From Trinickia caryophylli (GTDB lineage Bacteria; Pseudomonadota; Gammaproteobacteria; Burkholderiales; Burkholderiaceae): 64,000 nt of DNA. Made by a program: the position numbers and the translations under genes. Below are positions 28,209-36,718 of this stretch, one piece after another. A model generated the notes under the pieces. That model saw nothing but the letters and a program-made list of their open reading frames with translations. It searched no databases and had not been told where the DNA came from. How positions within the stretch are numbered: position 1 is the first letter of the stretch; each line of letters begins with the position of its first letter. The DNA is taken from contig NZ_CP139970.1 of assembly GCF_034424545.1 (NCBI RefSeq), positions 682,001-746,000 on the forward strand, given 5' to 3'.

Positions 28209-30374
28209 TTACTTGGACTCGCGTTTCGCCTTCAGCCGGCCTTGGTAATGCATCGGACGCCGGACGACAGGCTCCAGCGCCGACGTATCGAGCCGCAGCA
28301 TCCGCAGCGCCACGCTCGGCGCCACGTTGATCGAATCGATGGCAGTGGCGCGCGACTGGTCGGCAAGACCGTTGTCGACGAGCAGATGCGTGCCGAGCTT
28401 GAGATTCGTCAGACGAGCCGGATCCTGCAGCGCGCTCGCTTGCGACAGCAGTTGCGTCCAGGCGTTGTCGCCGTAATTAACGACGTAGTAATCCTGCCCG
28501 GTCGGGTCCGCGAGCACCGCACCGCATCCCGGGAGCCGCACCTGCATGTCGGTGCCTTTCATGGCGAACATCGAACGGCTCGCAAGATTATCGCCATAGG
28601 CGAGCGTCAACGGAATCGTCCATTGCGTGCCCGGATAACGGTTCTGGTTCGGGAACGGCTGCTGTTTGAGCGTAACCACCGTTTGGTTCGTCGTCAGATC
28701 GCATAGGGTGTTGAGCGAAATGAGCGGAACGCCCGTCTGCCGCACGAAACTATCGCCGATCGCCGTCATCGACTGACCGCTCGCGCGCGAGAGCTCGTCC
28801 CACAGCCGTTTTGGCGTAACGTTGCCGAGCGCATAATCGGCCAGGTACTGTTGAAGTCCGCTGCGCATGACCTCGTCGCCCAGGTAGCCCTCGATCATCT
28901 TCAGCACCTGACCACCCTTGTCGTAGACGAAGGTGCCCGCATCGATCACGAAGTCGTTCGAGGCCCAGGCGTTGAAATTCGGCTGCACCGGGAACGAGGT
29001 CGACTTCAGGTCCGCCGCGATGACGCGGTACTTGTTCTTGACTTCGCTCTCCCAACTGAAGCGATCGGGGAAGAAGCGGATTTTCGTCTTGTTCTCGAAG
29101 AACGTGGCGAACGACTCGTTGAGCCAGACGTCATCCCACCAGTCGAGCGTGACGAGATCGCCGAACCATTGGTGCGCGACTTCATGCGTGATCACGGTCA
29201 CCCCGTAGTTCGACATCGGCGAGCCCGGCTGCGGCAAAATGTCGTCCGCGAACTCGAGAATGGCCCCCCAGTTCTCCATGCCGCCGAAGTTCAAGTCCTT
29301 CTCTTCCTTGAAGGCGTCGTTGGCGGCCACCGTGTCGAACTTCGTGAGGGGCAGCGGGATGCCCGTATAACGATAGTAGTAATCGAGCGCCTGCTTTGTC
29401 TGTTCCATTGCCGGCTTCGCCCAGTCGCGCATGCCCGGCGGCGTGAAGACGCGCAGGTGCAGCCCCTTGCCGTCGGGCAGCGGGCTCGCAAAATCATCTT
29501 CGAGCACATCGAACTTTCCGCCACCGAAAAAGAGCAGGTACGACGGCATCGGCGGCGTCTTCTCGAAAGACACGCGCTTGTAGCCACTATCCACATTCAC
29601 CGACGGCCGCTCCGCCGCATTCGAGACCACGCGCCAGGCTTGCGGCACATCGGCGCTGACCTCATACGTCGGACGGAATGCGGGCTCGTCCCAACCGGGG
29701 AACCACTGCCGGGCAAGATCGGATTCGGCCTGCGTCAGAATCGCGCCGCTCGTCGTACCGTCGGTGCTCTTCAAATCGACGCGGAAAATGCCCTCCGCAG
29801 CGGAGCAGCCAGGGTATGGATCGTTCCCGCAACTGCCGCCCGTCTTCGTGACCGGATCGTCGTAGCTCTTGAAGTTGATGATCCCGCGCCATTCCATGTG
29901 CAGCGAATAGGTGCCCGCCGCGATCAGTCCGCTCGCGGGCCGCAACTGATAGTAGTCGCCGTCGTCCTGCGGCGTGGCGATCAGCGGGACGTTGCCCGGC
30001 TGCAGCGCGATCGTACCGTTGACGAACTGCAGCCGATGCGCCGCGACCACGATCGACGTCACCGGCTTGAGCACCTTGATCTCCACATCCGCCCGCCCGT
30101 CGAATGCGGAGAGATCGGCGTTTGGCCGGAACCAGAGCCTGTAATTGACCGGCATGACCGTATCGGGCATCTCCACGGGCGAGACCGTCTTGTCCACGCC
30201 GGGCGTTGCCGCGACCGTCGTCGCCGGCACGATCGCCGACGGTTGCGCGGACGACGTGCCACCGCTCGCGCGCGAAACAGCTGTCTGCGAGCCGTCACCG
30301 CCGCCGCATCCCGCAAGCGCAAGCAGCGCGGCGATCGATATGCAACCTATTTTCCATCCGAAATGGGAGCGCAT
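28209..30374 (-). CDS. M1-family zinc metallopeptidase (aminopeptidase N-like lipoprotein)
   Basis: A 721-residue exported peptidase. The N-terminus MRSHFGWKIGCISIAALLALAGCGGG is a lipoprotein signal with lipobox LAGC, so the enzyme is probably anchored in the outer or inner membrane. The M1 exopeptidase motif is GGMENWGAI near residue 365, and the zinc site HEVAHQWFGD (about 395) with the third ligand in WLNESFATFFE follows the HEXXH-x18-E rule. A C-terminal ERAP1-like helical domain is shorter than in large aminopeptidases. It removes N-terminal residues from peptides. AAGGATT precedes the ATG. It appears monocistronic. Confidence 0.93.
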   Translation of the reverse strand: MRSHFGWKIGCISIAALLALAGCGGGDGSQTAVSRASGGTSSAQPSAIVPATTVAATPGVDKTVSPVEMPDTVMPVNYRLWFRPNADLSAFDGRADVEIKVLKPVTSIVVAAHRLQFVNGTIALQPGNVPLIATPQDDGDYYQLRPASGLIAAGTYSLHMEWRGIINFKSYDDPVTKTGGSCGNDPYPGCSAAEGIFRVDLKSTDGTTSGAILTQAESDLARQWFPGWDEPAFRPTYEVSADVPQAWRVVSNAAERPSVNVDSGYKRVSFEKTPPMPSYLLFFGGGKFDVLEDDFASPLPDGKGLHLRVFTPPGMRDWAKPAMEQTKQALDYYYRYTGIPLPLTKFDTVAANDAFKEEKDLNFGGMENWGAILEFADDILPQPGSPMSNYGVTVITHEVAHQWFGDLVTLDWWDDVWLNESFATFFENKTKIRFFPDRFSWESEVKNKYRVIAADLKSTSFPVQPNFNAWASNDFVIDAGTFVYDKGGQVLKMIEGYLGDEVMRSGLQQYLADYALGNVTPKRLWDELSRASGQSMTAIGDSFVRQTGVPLISLNTLCDLTTNQTVVTLKQQPFPNQNRYPGTQWTIPLTLAYGDNLASRSMFAMKGTDMQVRLPGCGAVLADPTGQDYYVVNYGDNAWTQLLSQASALQDPARLTNLKLGTHLLVDNGLADQSRATAIDSINVAPSVALRMLRLDTSALEPVVRRPMHYQGRLKAKRESK

Positions 30375-31024
30375 AGAAATCCTTGAATGAGAAAGTAGAT
30401 GACGTTGTTCATTTGCGATTTCTTGTTATCTCTCTCACTCGCCGGCGGACAAAACGACGCCGCGCAAGCAAACCCGTAGCTCGCGACACAGAGGCTTAGC
30501 CCCTGGACTGCCATCCATCGATAACGATTAATCCGATCCTTCGCCCATCAATTAGGATTACTAAAAATATGGACTACGAATATCCGCACTACCAGAAATA
30601 CTGGGTGCGGCATTTGAGACGGAGTTCACCACGCGGCCGACGGGCGCGCGTGCAGCGCCCCCCTCGTTCGCTCGCCGCATGCGCGGCGATGTACGCAGAT
30701 TAGATGGAGTTTTGTTGTGCTGTCAACTTTCTTTCAAATCATTTCGGATTGACCGAGCGCATCCTCGAACAACGGATCTACGCATCGATTATCCGCACCT
30801 GCCGCAATGCCCGTTTATTACTTATCGCGCGAATTTCGCATATAAATTTTTCCGCCACCTGCCAAAAATAGGAGCCCCGGTCGCATCGGCCCCGGCGAGA
30901 AACATTTGCTCACAATTATTCCCGACTTATTGCATATCGAATAAGCTGGACAAACCGTTTTGCCGCATCCATGCCTGGTCGCGAGATAGGCGGGCGGGGA
31001 GGTATTGCCTTCCCCCGGCGCGAT
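30375..31024. other. AT-richer intergenic region, no gene seen
   Basis: 650 bp between the metallopeptidase start and the MocR-regulator stop. Base composition is clearly less GC-rich than the flanks, with runs such as ATTAGGATTACTAAAAATATG. No open frame has coding character. It must contain the peptidase promoter; candidates are too many to pick one. Confidence 0.5.
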
Positions 31025-32536
31025 TCAGGCGTCAAGGCAGCTGCGCAGTGTCCGGGCGAGACGGCCGGCATCGCGCGCATCGCCCACGTTGGCGAAACCC
31101 ATCACGAGGCCGCGCGGCGTGCGGCGCGCGCGGCTGTTCGCGTACCAGGTCGAAAGCGGCAGTACGTACAGTCCGGCCTCGCGTGCCCGTGCCGCGACCG
31201 CGACGTCATCGACCGGTCCGTCGGGTCCCTCGGTAAACGTCACCGCAAACTGAATGCCGCCCGAGGGCGGATCGACGTCGAGCCGTGTGCCGAAGGCTTC
31301 TTTCAACGCATTCACGATCAACATGCGCCGCTCTCCGTATAGCGCGCGCATTCGCTTCAAATGCCGCGCAAAATGGCCCTGCCCGATGAAATCCGCCGTG
31401 GCGGCCTGGAGCAGCGTCGGCGAGCCGGCATTCATGCTGTGAGCAACGCGCGCGATGCGCTCGATCGCGCGCCCGGGCACGACCACATAGGCGAGCCGCA
31501 ATCCCGGGAACATCACTTTGCTGAAGGTGCCGCAGTAGATTACGCGGTCATGGCGGTCAAGGCTTTTCAGTGCCGGCAATGGCCGGCCCAGATAGCGGAA
31601 CTCGCTGTCATAGTCGTCTTCCAGGATCCAGCTCGACGATCGCTCGGCCCAATCGAGCAGCGCGATGCGTCTCGCGAGAGAAAGCGTATGCCCGAGCGGG
31701 CTCTGGTGCGAGGGCGTCACCAACGCGAAGCGCGCCTGCGCGCAGAGTTGCTCGCCCCGCTCGACATCGATGCCTTCCTCGTCCACCGGCACGGGAACGA
31801 GCTCCATCCCCGTCTCGGACAAGAAACTACGCGCAAGCAAATAGCCGGGATCCTCGAACCACATGCGGTCGCCGGCACTCGCCAGACTGCGCAGCACGAG
31901 TTCGAGCGCCGCCCGATAGCCGGCGGTGACGAACACCTGCTCGGGCAGGCAGCTCACGCCGCGCGACAACCCGAGATAGGTCGCGATATGCTCGCGCAGC
32001 GGCGCATGGCCCGCGGGATCGGGGTAAGCCAGCGCCGCGCGCTCGCCGCTGCGCGCCCGGAACGAAACGAGACGATTCCAGACTTTGCGCGGGAACGCAT
32101 CGAGCGCCGGCAGACCCGGCTGCAACAGACCGGGCTCGCCGCTCATCGCGACAGCGAGGGCTTGCTGCCGCCGTGCGGGCGGCACACGGTGCGAGATGTC
32201 CGGTGCAGGCGCCTCGCCCGCGGCGGCGCGCGGGCGCGCGCTTTGCCCGCGCGGCCCGCGCATCACGGCCTGAGGCAACGAGGGCGAGACGAACGTACCG
32301 GCCGCGCCGCGCATTTGCAGGTACCCCTCGTCGACGAGAATCGTATACGCCAGTTCCACGGTGCCGCGCGCCGTATTGAGCTGCGTGGCAAGCCCCCGCA
32401 GCGCCGGAACCCGATCGCCGGGGCGCAGATGCCCCGCCGCGATGGCGGTTCTGAAGCGATCGCAGATCTGAAGATAGATCGGCAACTGGCGTTGCCGATC
32501 GATTTCCATCGTCAATTCGGGGGGCTGGACGGTCAT
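31025..32536 (-). CDS. MocR-type (GntR-HTH + aminotransferase-like) regulator
   Basis: A 503-residue chimeric regulator. The GntR winged helix covers about 15-80 (LPIYLQICDRFRTAIAAGHLRPGDRVPALRGLATQLNTARGTVELAY) and is joined by a linker of ~70 residues to an aminotransferase-I domain that binds pyridoxal phosphate. The PLP lysine is in YCGTFSKVMFPGLRLAYV. Such proteins (PdxR, GabR, TauR) sense PLP adducts. It is divergent from a NAD(P)-binding protein gene, its most likely local target. An alternative start at the internal methionine MEIDRQRQ would suit the domain equally well. Confidence 0.92.
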   Translation of the reverse strand: MTVQPPELTMEIDRQRQLPIYLQICDRFRTAIAAGHLRPGDRVPALRGLATQLNTARGTVELAYTILVDEGYLQMRGAAGTFVSPSLPQAVMRGPRGQSARPRAAAGEAPAPDISHRVPPARRQQALAVAMSGEPGLLQPGLPALDAFPRKVWNRLVSFRARSGERAALAYPDPAGHAPLREHIATYLGLSRGVSCLPEQVFVTAGYRAALELVLRSLASAGDRMWFEDPGYLLARSFLSETGMELVPVPVDEEGIDVERGEQLCAQARFALVTPSHQSPLGHTLSLARRIALLDWAERSSSWILEDDYDSEFRYLGRPLPALKSLDRHDRVIYCGTFSKVMFPGLRLAYVVVPGRAIERIARVAHSMNAGSPTLLQAATADFIGQGHFARHLKRMRALYGERRMLIVNALKEAFGTRLDVDPPSGGIQFAVTFTEGPDGPVDDVAVAARAREAGLYVLPLSTWYANSRARRTPRGLVMGFANVGDARDAGRLARTLRSCLDA

Positions 32537-32569
32537 GGCGGCCTCGGCGCTGCGCGCTCAACGTTACTT

Positions 32570-32611
32570 GGACTAGTCGAGTTTCCAAATCTTGGCACTT
32601 ATCGGTAGTCC
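32570..32611. promoter_or_regulatory. Candidate MocR site (GGACTA-N30-TAGTCC)
   Basis: An inverted repeat GGACTA (32570-32575) / TAGTCC (32606-32611) lies in the 185-bp gap between the MocR gene and the divergent NAD(P)-binding protein gene. The assignment is by position only. Confidence 0.3.
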
Positions 32612-32721
32612 ATCATTCTTTCACAATAGCCTCACGCAATGCGACGAAGGCGAACGCTCTCGCGCGAAACCGGGCCGTCAGCGCTGCGCGCCATCATTCA
32701 CTGCCAGTGGGAGAACATGCC

Positions 32722-33477
32722 ATGAAGATTGTCGTAATCGGTGGTTCCGGATTGATCGGCTCACGTCTCGTGACGCTGCTCCGGGAAGCGGGCCATCAGG
32801 CGGTTGCCGCATCGCCGCGCACCGGCGTCAATACGATCACGGGCGATGGTCTGACGCCCGCGCTTGCCGGCGCCGATGTCGTCGTGGACGTGGCGAACGC
32901 GCCAGTGTGGGAACCCCAGGCCGTGCTCGAGTTCTTCCGCACTTCCGCGCGCAATCTTGGCAAGGCCGAAGTAGCGGTGGGCGTGCGCCATCATGTCGCG
33001 CTGTCCATCGTCGGCACCGACCGCATGCCCGACAACGGCTATTTCAGGACCAAGGTCGCGCAGCAAGAAGCCATCGTTGCCTCCGGCGTACCCTACACGA
33101 TCGTGCGGGCAACGCAGTTCATGGAGTTCATCGGCGGGATTGCCGATGCGGGAACGGAAGACGGCGCGGTACGCATCGGCGACGGGCTGTTTCAGCCGAT
33201 CGCCGCCGGCGACGTCGCGGCGATACTCGCGCAAGTCGCGCTCGCCGAGCCCCTCGACGGCACGATCGACATCGCCGGGCCGGATCGCGCGCCGTTTGCC
33301 GACATCGTCGCCCGTTATCTGAAGGAGATGGGCGACGCACGTACCGTCGTCACCGATCGCGAGGCCCGCTACTTCGGCGGCCGGGTGGAAGCGCTATCGC
33401 TCGTGCCGCTCGGCGATGCCCGGATCGGGCGTACCGACCTCGGCCAGTGGCTTGCCCAAGCCGGACGCGCGGCGTGA
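32722..33477 (+). CDS. NAD(P)-binding, NmrA/atypical SDR-type protein
   Basis: A 251-residue Rossmann protein. The dinucleotide motif GGSGLIGSRL lies at residues 7-16, and YFRTKVAQQEAIVASGVPYTIVRATQFMEF is typical of NmrA-like and SDR_a5 proteins, which often act as redox sensors or quinone reductases rather than classic dehydrogenases. GGGAGAA sits ~9 nt before the ATG. The TetR regulator gene follows 145 bp downstream and the divergent MocR gene lies upstream; either could control it. Confidence 0.88.
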   Translation: MKIVVIGGSGLIGSRLVTLLREAGHQAVAASPRTGVNTITGDGLTPALAGADVVVDVANAPVWEPQAVLEFFRTSARNLGKAEVAVGVRHHVALSIVGTDRMPDNGYFRTKVAQQEAIVASGVPYTIVRATQFMEFIGGIADAGTEDGAVRIGDGLFQPIAAGDVAAILAQVALAEPLDGTIDIAGPDRAPFADIVARYLKEMGDARTVVTDREARYFGGRVEALSLVPLGDARIGRTDLGQWLAQAGRAA

Positions 33478-33622
33478 AAATTGCGTGCATCCGCGCCTGC
33501 AAGTGCGGATGCACCTCACGCCACGGGGCGCAAAGATGCGCCGCCTGCCCGAGCCCTCGGGCAGCGTCGGGCCTCCGATGGGCGGCAGTGCTAAGATGCC
33601 GCCAACGCTTCAGGAGGTTCCG

Positions 33623-34213
33623 ATGCGCGAGAGCAAGCGCCAACAGTTGGTGGACAAAGCCAGCGAACTCTTTTCCAAATACGGCTTCCACCCTGTCGGC
33701 ATCGACTGGATCATCGACGAGTCGAAAGTCGCGCGCATGACGCTCTATCATCACTTCTCGGGTAAGGAAGATCTGATCCGCGAGGTATTGGAACAACGTT
33801 ACACGCTGATCATGGACAGCATCGCCGAAAACCTCGCGCCGATGCCCGATGCCACTGCCCGCCTGAAAGGCATTTTCGACTGGTACGGAACCTGGTTCCG
33901 CACACCCGAGTTCTCGGGCTGCCTGTTCGAGCGCGCACTCGCCGAATTCGGTGCCTCCGCCCCCAGGGTGACGGAGGTCGCCATACGCTATCGCGCCGAC
34001 CTGCTGGCCATGATCGAAAAGCTGCTGGACGAGATCGTCCCGTCGGCTGCGGCGCACCGGCTGGCGGGCGTATACGTGATGCTGCTGAGCGGGGCCACGG
34101 CCGATGCACGCGCAGTCGGCGATCCTCGCGCCGCCTCGCATGCATGGCATGCAGCCGAAGGGCTGCTCGAGCAGGCAAAAGCCGACGCGCAGACAACGCG
34201 CGAAGCGCGCTAA
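33623..34213 (+). CDS. TetR-family transcriptional regulator
   Basis: A 196-residue regulator. The helix-turn-helix spans about 1-50 (KRQQLVDKASELFSKYGFHPVGIDWIIDESKVARMTLYHHFSGKEDLI), with the C-terminal ligand-binding part typical of TetR_C domains (GIFDWYGTWFRTPEFSGCLFERALAEF). The start was set at the ATG 4 nt after a perfect AGGAGGT; longer frames upstream are not coding in character. It probably controls the preceding NAD(P)-binding protein gene or the DoxX gene downstream. Confidence 0.91.
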   Translation: MRESKRQQLVDKASELFSKYGFHPVGIDWIIDESKVARMTLYHHFSGKEDLIREVLEQRYTLIMDSIAENLAPMPDATARLKGIFDWYGTWFRTPEFSGCLFERALAEFGASAPRVTEVAIRYRADLLAMIEKLLDEIVPSAAAHRLAGVYVMLLSGATADARAVGDPRAASHAWHAAEGLLEQAKADAQTTREAR

Positions 34214-34808
34214 AAAGCGACTGCGGCCCGTCACTCCAGTGGCTTGAGCGCCTTCGGAATCGAATAGCCCGCACCGTCGCATACGACACGGTGGGTCGTG
34301 CGCGCCGCATGGTCCTGCCGCTCGTCGCACTGGCCGTCGTTGCCGGCGGTGGCTGTCGACAAAGACGACGTTTGTGCAACGAGAATGTCGGTGTCGGACG
34401 CGGAGAAGCAACGCCAGGCCGAAACGCTCGGCCATCTCGCGATGCTCGCGAAAGCTGCGGAGCGGGACCTCAAAGCACGAGGCGATCAAACCGGTCTCAC
34501 CCGGCTTCGCGAGGACGTTCGACGCAGCGCCATCAAAACGATCGGCGTGGACGTCGAAGGCTTGCGTCTGACGGCCAACGGGCTGGGGCGATAAACCGGT
34601 CGCGCGGTTGCACCGCCGTTCGACGCGCGCCACTCGAAACGCCGCGCAAACAGCGCGTATTTCAACGCGCTGCGCGACGGAAGATTGTTGACACGGGTTG
34701 AATGCCGTTTCCAACGCACGCCATTTATCGACCCGTCGCCGCCATCGATAATTCCTGCTCCGGACTCGCCGACGCCGCGCCCCGATTGCCGGCAATGGAG
34801 CATTCGAC
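34214..34808. other. Intergenic stretch with weak opposing reading frames
   Basis: Two short frames compete here. On plus, a frame ending at 34594 reads SVSDAEKQRQAETLGHLAML.. and is mostly GC-biased in third positions. It lacks a good start, but a hydrophobic signal-like stretch (MVLPLVALAVVAGGG) lies in another plus frame just upstream, at about 34310-34354. On minus, a frame ending at 34231 closes with VVCDGAGYSIPKALKPLE. Either may be a remnant of a small exported protein gene. Neither is supported well enough to call. Confidence 0.35.
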
Positions 34809-35312
34809 ATGAAACGCAATCCCTTCACCGCTTCCACCCGCGATTCCGAAACCCGGCAGCGCCTGCTGTTTCCATTCATGGTCAACGTCTACGAAGCCGC
34901 CGAACCCTTCCTGTATGCGGCGCTCCGTTGCGGATTCGGCCTCATCGTTTTCACGCATGGCCTGCCGAAATTGTTGGGCACGTCGCACGGGTCCATGGCG
35001 GACCCGATGCAAGGTTCGATCGATCTGATCCGAAACGCCATGGGGTTGCCCTTCGCACCGGAACTCGCGTTCCTGGTGATGCTGCTCGAAACGTTCGGCG
35101 CGCTTTTCCTTGCGGCGGGCCTCGTCGTGCGCCCCGTTGCCCTCGCGATCATGCTGGAGATGGTGGGAATCAGCTACGCATTGGGCCCCCGATGGCCGTG
35201 GATAGACCGGGGTATCGAATACCCCGTGCTGATGGCCCTCTTGGCCGCCTACATCGCTGTGCGCGGCGGCGGCACCTACGCGCTGGACAAGCTCGCGAAA
35301 CGGGAATTCTGA
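34809..35312 (+). CDS. DoxX family membrane protein
   Basis: A 167-residue protein with four predicted membrane helices and the DoxX pattern: RCGFGLIVFTHGLPKLLG near 41-58, LVMLLETFGALFLAAGLVVRPVALAIMLEM and IEYPVLMALLAAYIAVRGGG. DoxX proteins are small inner-membrane proteins linked in some bacteria to thiosulfate/quinone redox or oxidative-stress complexes; the role here is unknown. GGAG lies 8 nt before the ATG. It stands alone, downstream of a TetR gene. Confidence 0.88.
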   Translation: MKRNPFTASTRDSETRQRLLFPFMVNVYEAAEPFLYAALRCGFGLIVFTHGLPKLLGTSHGSMADPMQGSIDLIRNAMGLPFAPELAFLVMLLETFGALFLAAGLVVRPVALAIMLEMVGISYALGPRWPWIDRGIEYPVLMALLAAYIAVRGGGTYALDKLAKREF

Positions 35313-35420
35313 AACCGGATGCCGCGTCCGCCCACCAGCCTGGAACCCTCGGGGTACGCCCCAGCTTGACGACGCCTGAACTCGAATGGCCCCTGCTATG
35401 CCGATAGAAGCGGTGCGTCC

Positions 35421-35451
35421 GATAGCGTCCCATTTAGTGGGTAGCGCTATC
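35421..35451. promoter_or_regulatory. Nested dyad GATAGCG..CCCA..TGGG..CGCTATC upstream of second sugar ABC operon
   Basis: Outer arms GATAGCG (35421-35427) and CGCTATC (35445-35451) enclose inner arms CCCA and TGGG. It lies 84 bp before the binding-protein ATG, and a TTGACA follows at 35459-35464 without a clear -10. It could be an operator; no dedicated repressor gene lies next to this end of the operon. Confidence 0.4.
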
Positions 35452-35534
35452 TTATGCCTTGACAGGCCGAATGCCGCTCGCCCAGACTCTCCCCGTCGGA
35501 GTATGGCGTTCATCTGGTCAATCAAGGAAGATCA

Positions 35535-36665
35535 ATGAAAAGCATGCTGAAGATTCTGCGTCCCACGGCAGCGGGAATGTTGATATCGGTCGCGTTGTCG
35601 ACGCAGGTCTCGGCAGCCGGTCCCAAGACCGTGAGCGGGCCGGGCACCGATCCGGGCTGCTTCAAACCCGAATCCGCCAGCACGAAATACTTCCAGTGGC
35701 CCGCCAAACAGGGCCCCTACCGCATCGCGCTCGTCAACGGATTCATCGCCAACGACTGGCGCGTCCAGATGATCCGCGTCGCCAAAGCGTACGTGGCGCA
35801 GCCCGCGGTGAAAAAAGACATCAAGGAATTCAAGGTCGTCTCCGTCGGCCAGGACATCTCCGCACAGATCGCGGCCGCCAATAACTTCATCGACCAGGGC
35901 TTCGACGCGATCATCGTCGACGCCAACAGCGCCGCGGCGTTCAAGGGCGTCGTGCACAAGGCCAACGCCAAGGGCGTGGTCGTCGTGTCCTTCGACAATG
36001 TGATCGACAGCCCCGATCAGATTTCGGTCAACGTCAACCAGATCGGCCTCGGCGAGATAGCCGCCTCCTTCTTGCTGAAGGAGGCCAAAAAGACGGGCGA
36101 TCTGACTTTCCTGCACGTGCGTGGCCCGTCCGGCCAGCCCGTCGATCTCGCGCGCGACAAAGGATTTCACGGCGTGCTCGACAAGTCCGGCCGCAAGGTA
36201 AAGGTGGTCGACGTGATCGGGAACTGGGCGCCGGGCGACTCGCAAAAGGCCACCGCCGACGCGATTTCCGCCGGAGGCGTCTTCGACGGCATTTATGTCC
36301 AGGGCGGATCGCAAGGCGCGGTGCAGGCCATGCTCGATGCCGGCAAATTCAAGGCACCGGTTTCGGGCGAAACCGAGAACGCTTATCGCATGCTTTGCGA
36401 CAAGGCCAAACTCACCTGCCAGTCGGGCGGCACAGGCCCCGCACAGAGCGCCGTGGCAATCAAGACCGCGCTTGCCGCACTGCACGGCGACGTGATTCCG
36501 CAAAGCGTTGCGCTGCCCACCTCGATCGACTATTCGCCGTTCACGCCGGGCAAGGACGTCTTCCCCAGCCTGCCGGGAAGCTTCTTTGCAGGCAATAACT
36601 TCCCGAGCTGCAACATCGGCTTCTCGGCCGAGGAAATCGCCACGCAAACCGGCACGAACAACTGA
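35535..36665 (+). CDS. Sugar ABC transporter periplasmic binding protein
   Basis: A 376-residue exported protein. The N-terminus MKSMLKILRPTAAGMLISVALSTQVSAAG is a signal peptide. The mature part has a type-I sugar-binding fold: YRIALVNGFIANDWRVQMIRVAKAYV, IAAANNFIDQGFDAIIVDANSAAAF, VVSFDNVIDSPDQISVNVNQIG. It is longer than RbsB and contains several cysteines (GCFKPES, CDKAKLTC, SCNIGF) that may form disulfides. It is the first of four transporter genes. AAGGAAG precedes the ATG. The ligand is unknown. Confidence 0.92.
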   Translation: MKSMLKILRPTAAGMLISVALSTQVSAAGPKTVSGPGTDPGCFKPESASTKYFQWPAKQGPYRIALVNGFIANDWRVQMIRVAKAYVAQPAVKKDIKEFKVVSVGQDISAQIAAANNFIDQGFDAIIVDANSAAAFKGVVHKANAKGVVVVSFDNVIDSPDQISVNVNQIGLGEIAASFLLKEAKKTGDLTFLHVRGPSGQPVDLARDKGFHGVLDKSGRKVKVVDVIGNWAPGDSQKATADAISAGGVFDGIYVQGGSQGAVQAMLDAGKFKAPVSGETENAYRMLCDKAKLTCQSGGTGPAQSAVAIKTALAALHGDVIPQSVALPTSIDYSPFTPGKDVFPSLPGSFFAGNNFPSCNIGFSAEEIATQTGTNN

Positions 36666-36718
36666 ACCGAACGCAGCGGCGGCGGCCAGACCGCGCCGGC
36701 AGGAGGAGACGCAAAGCG

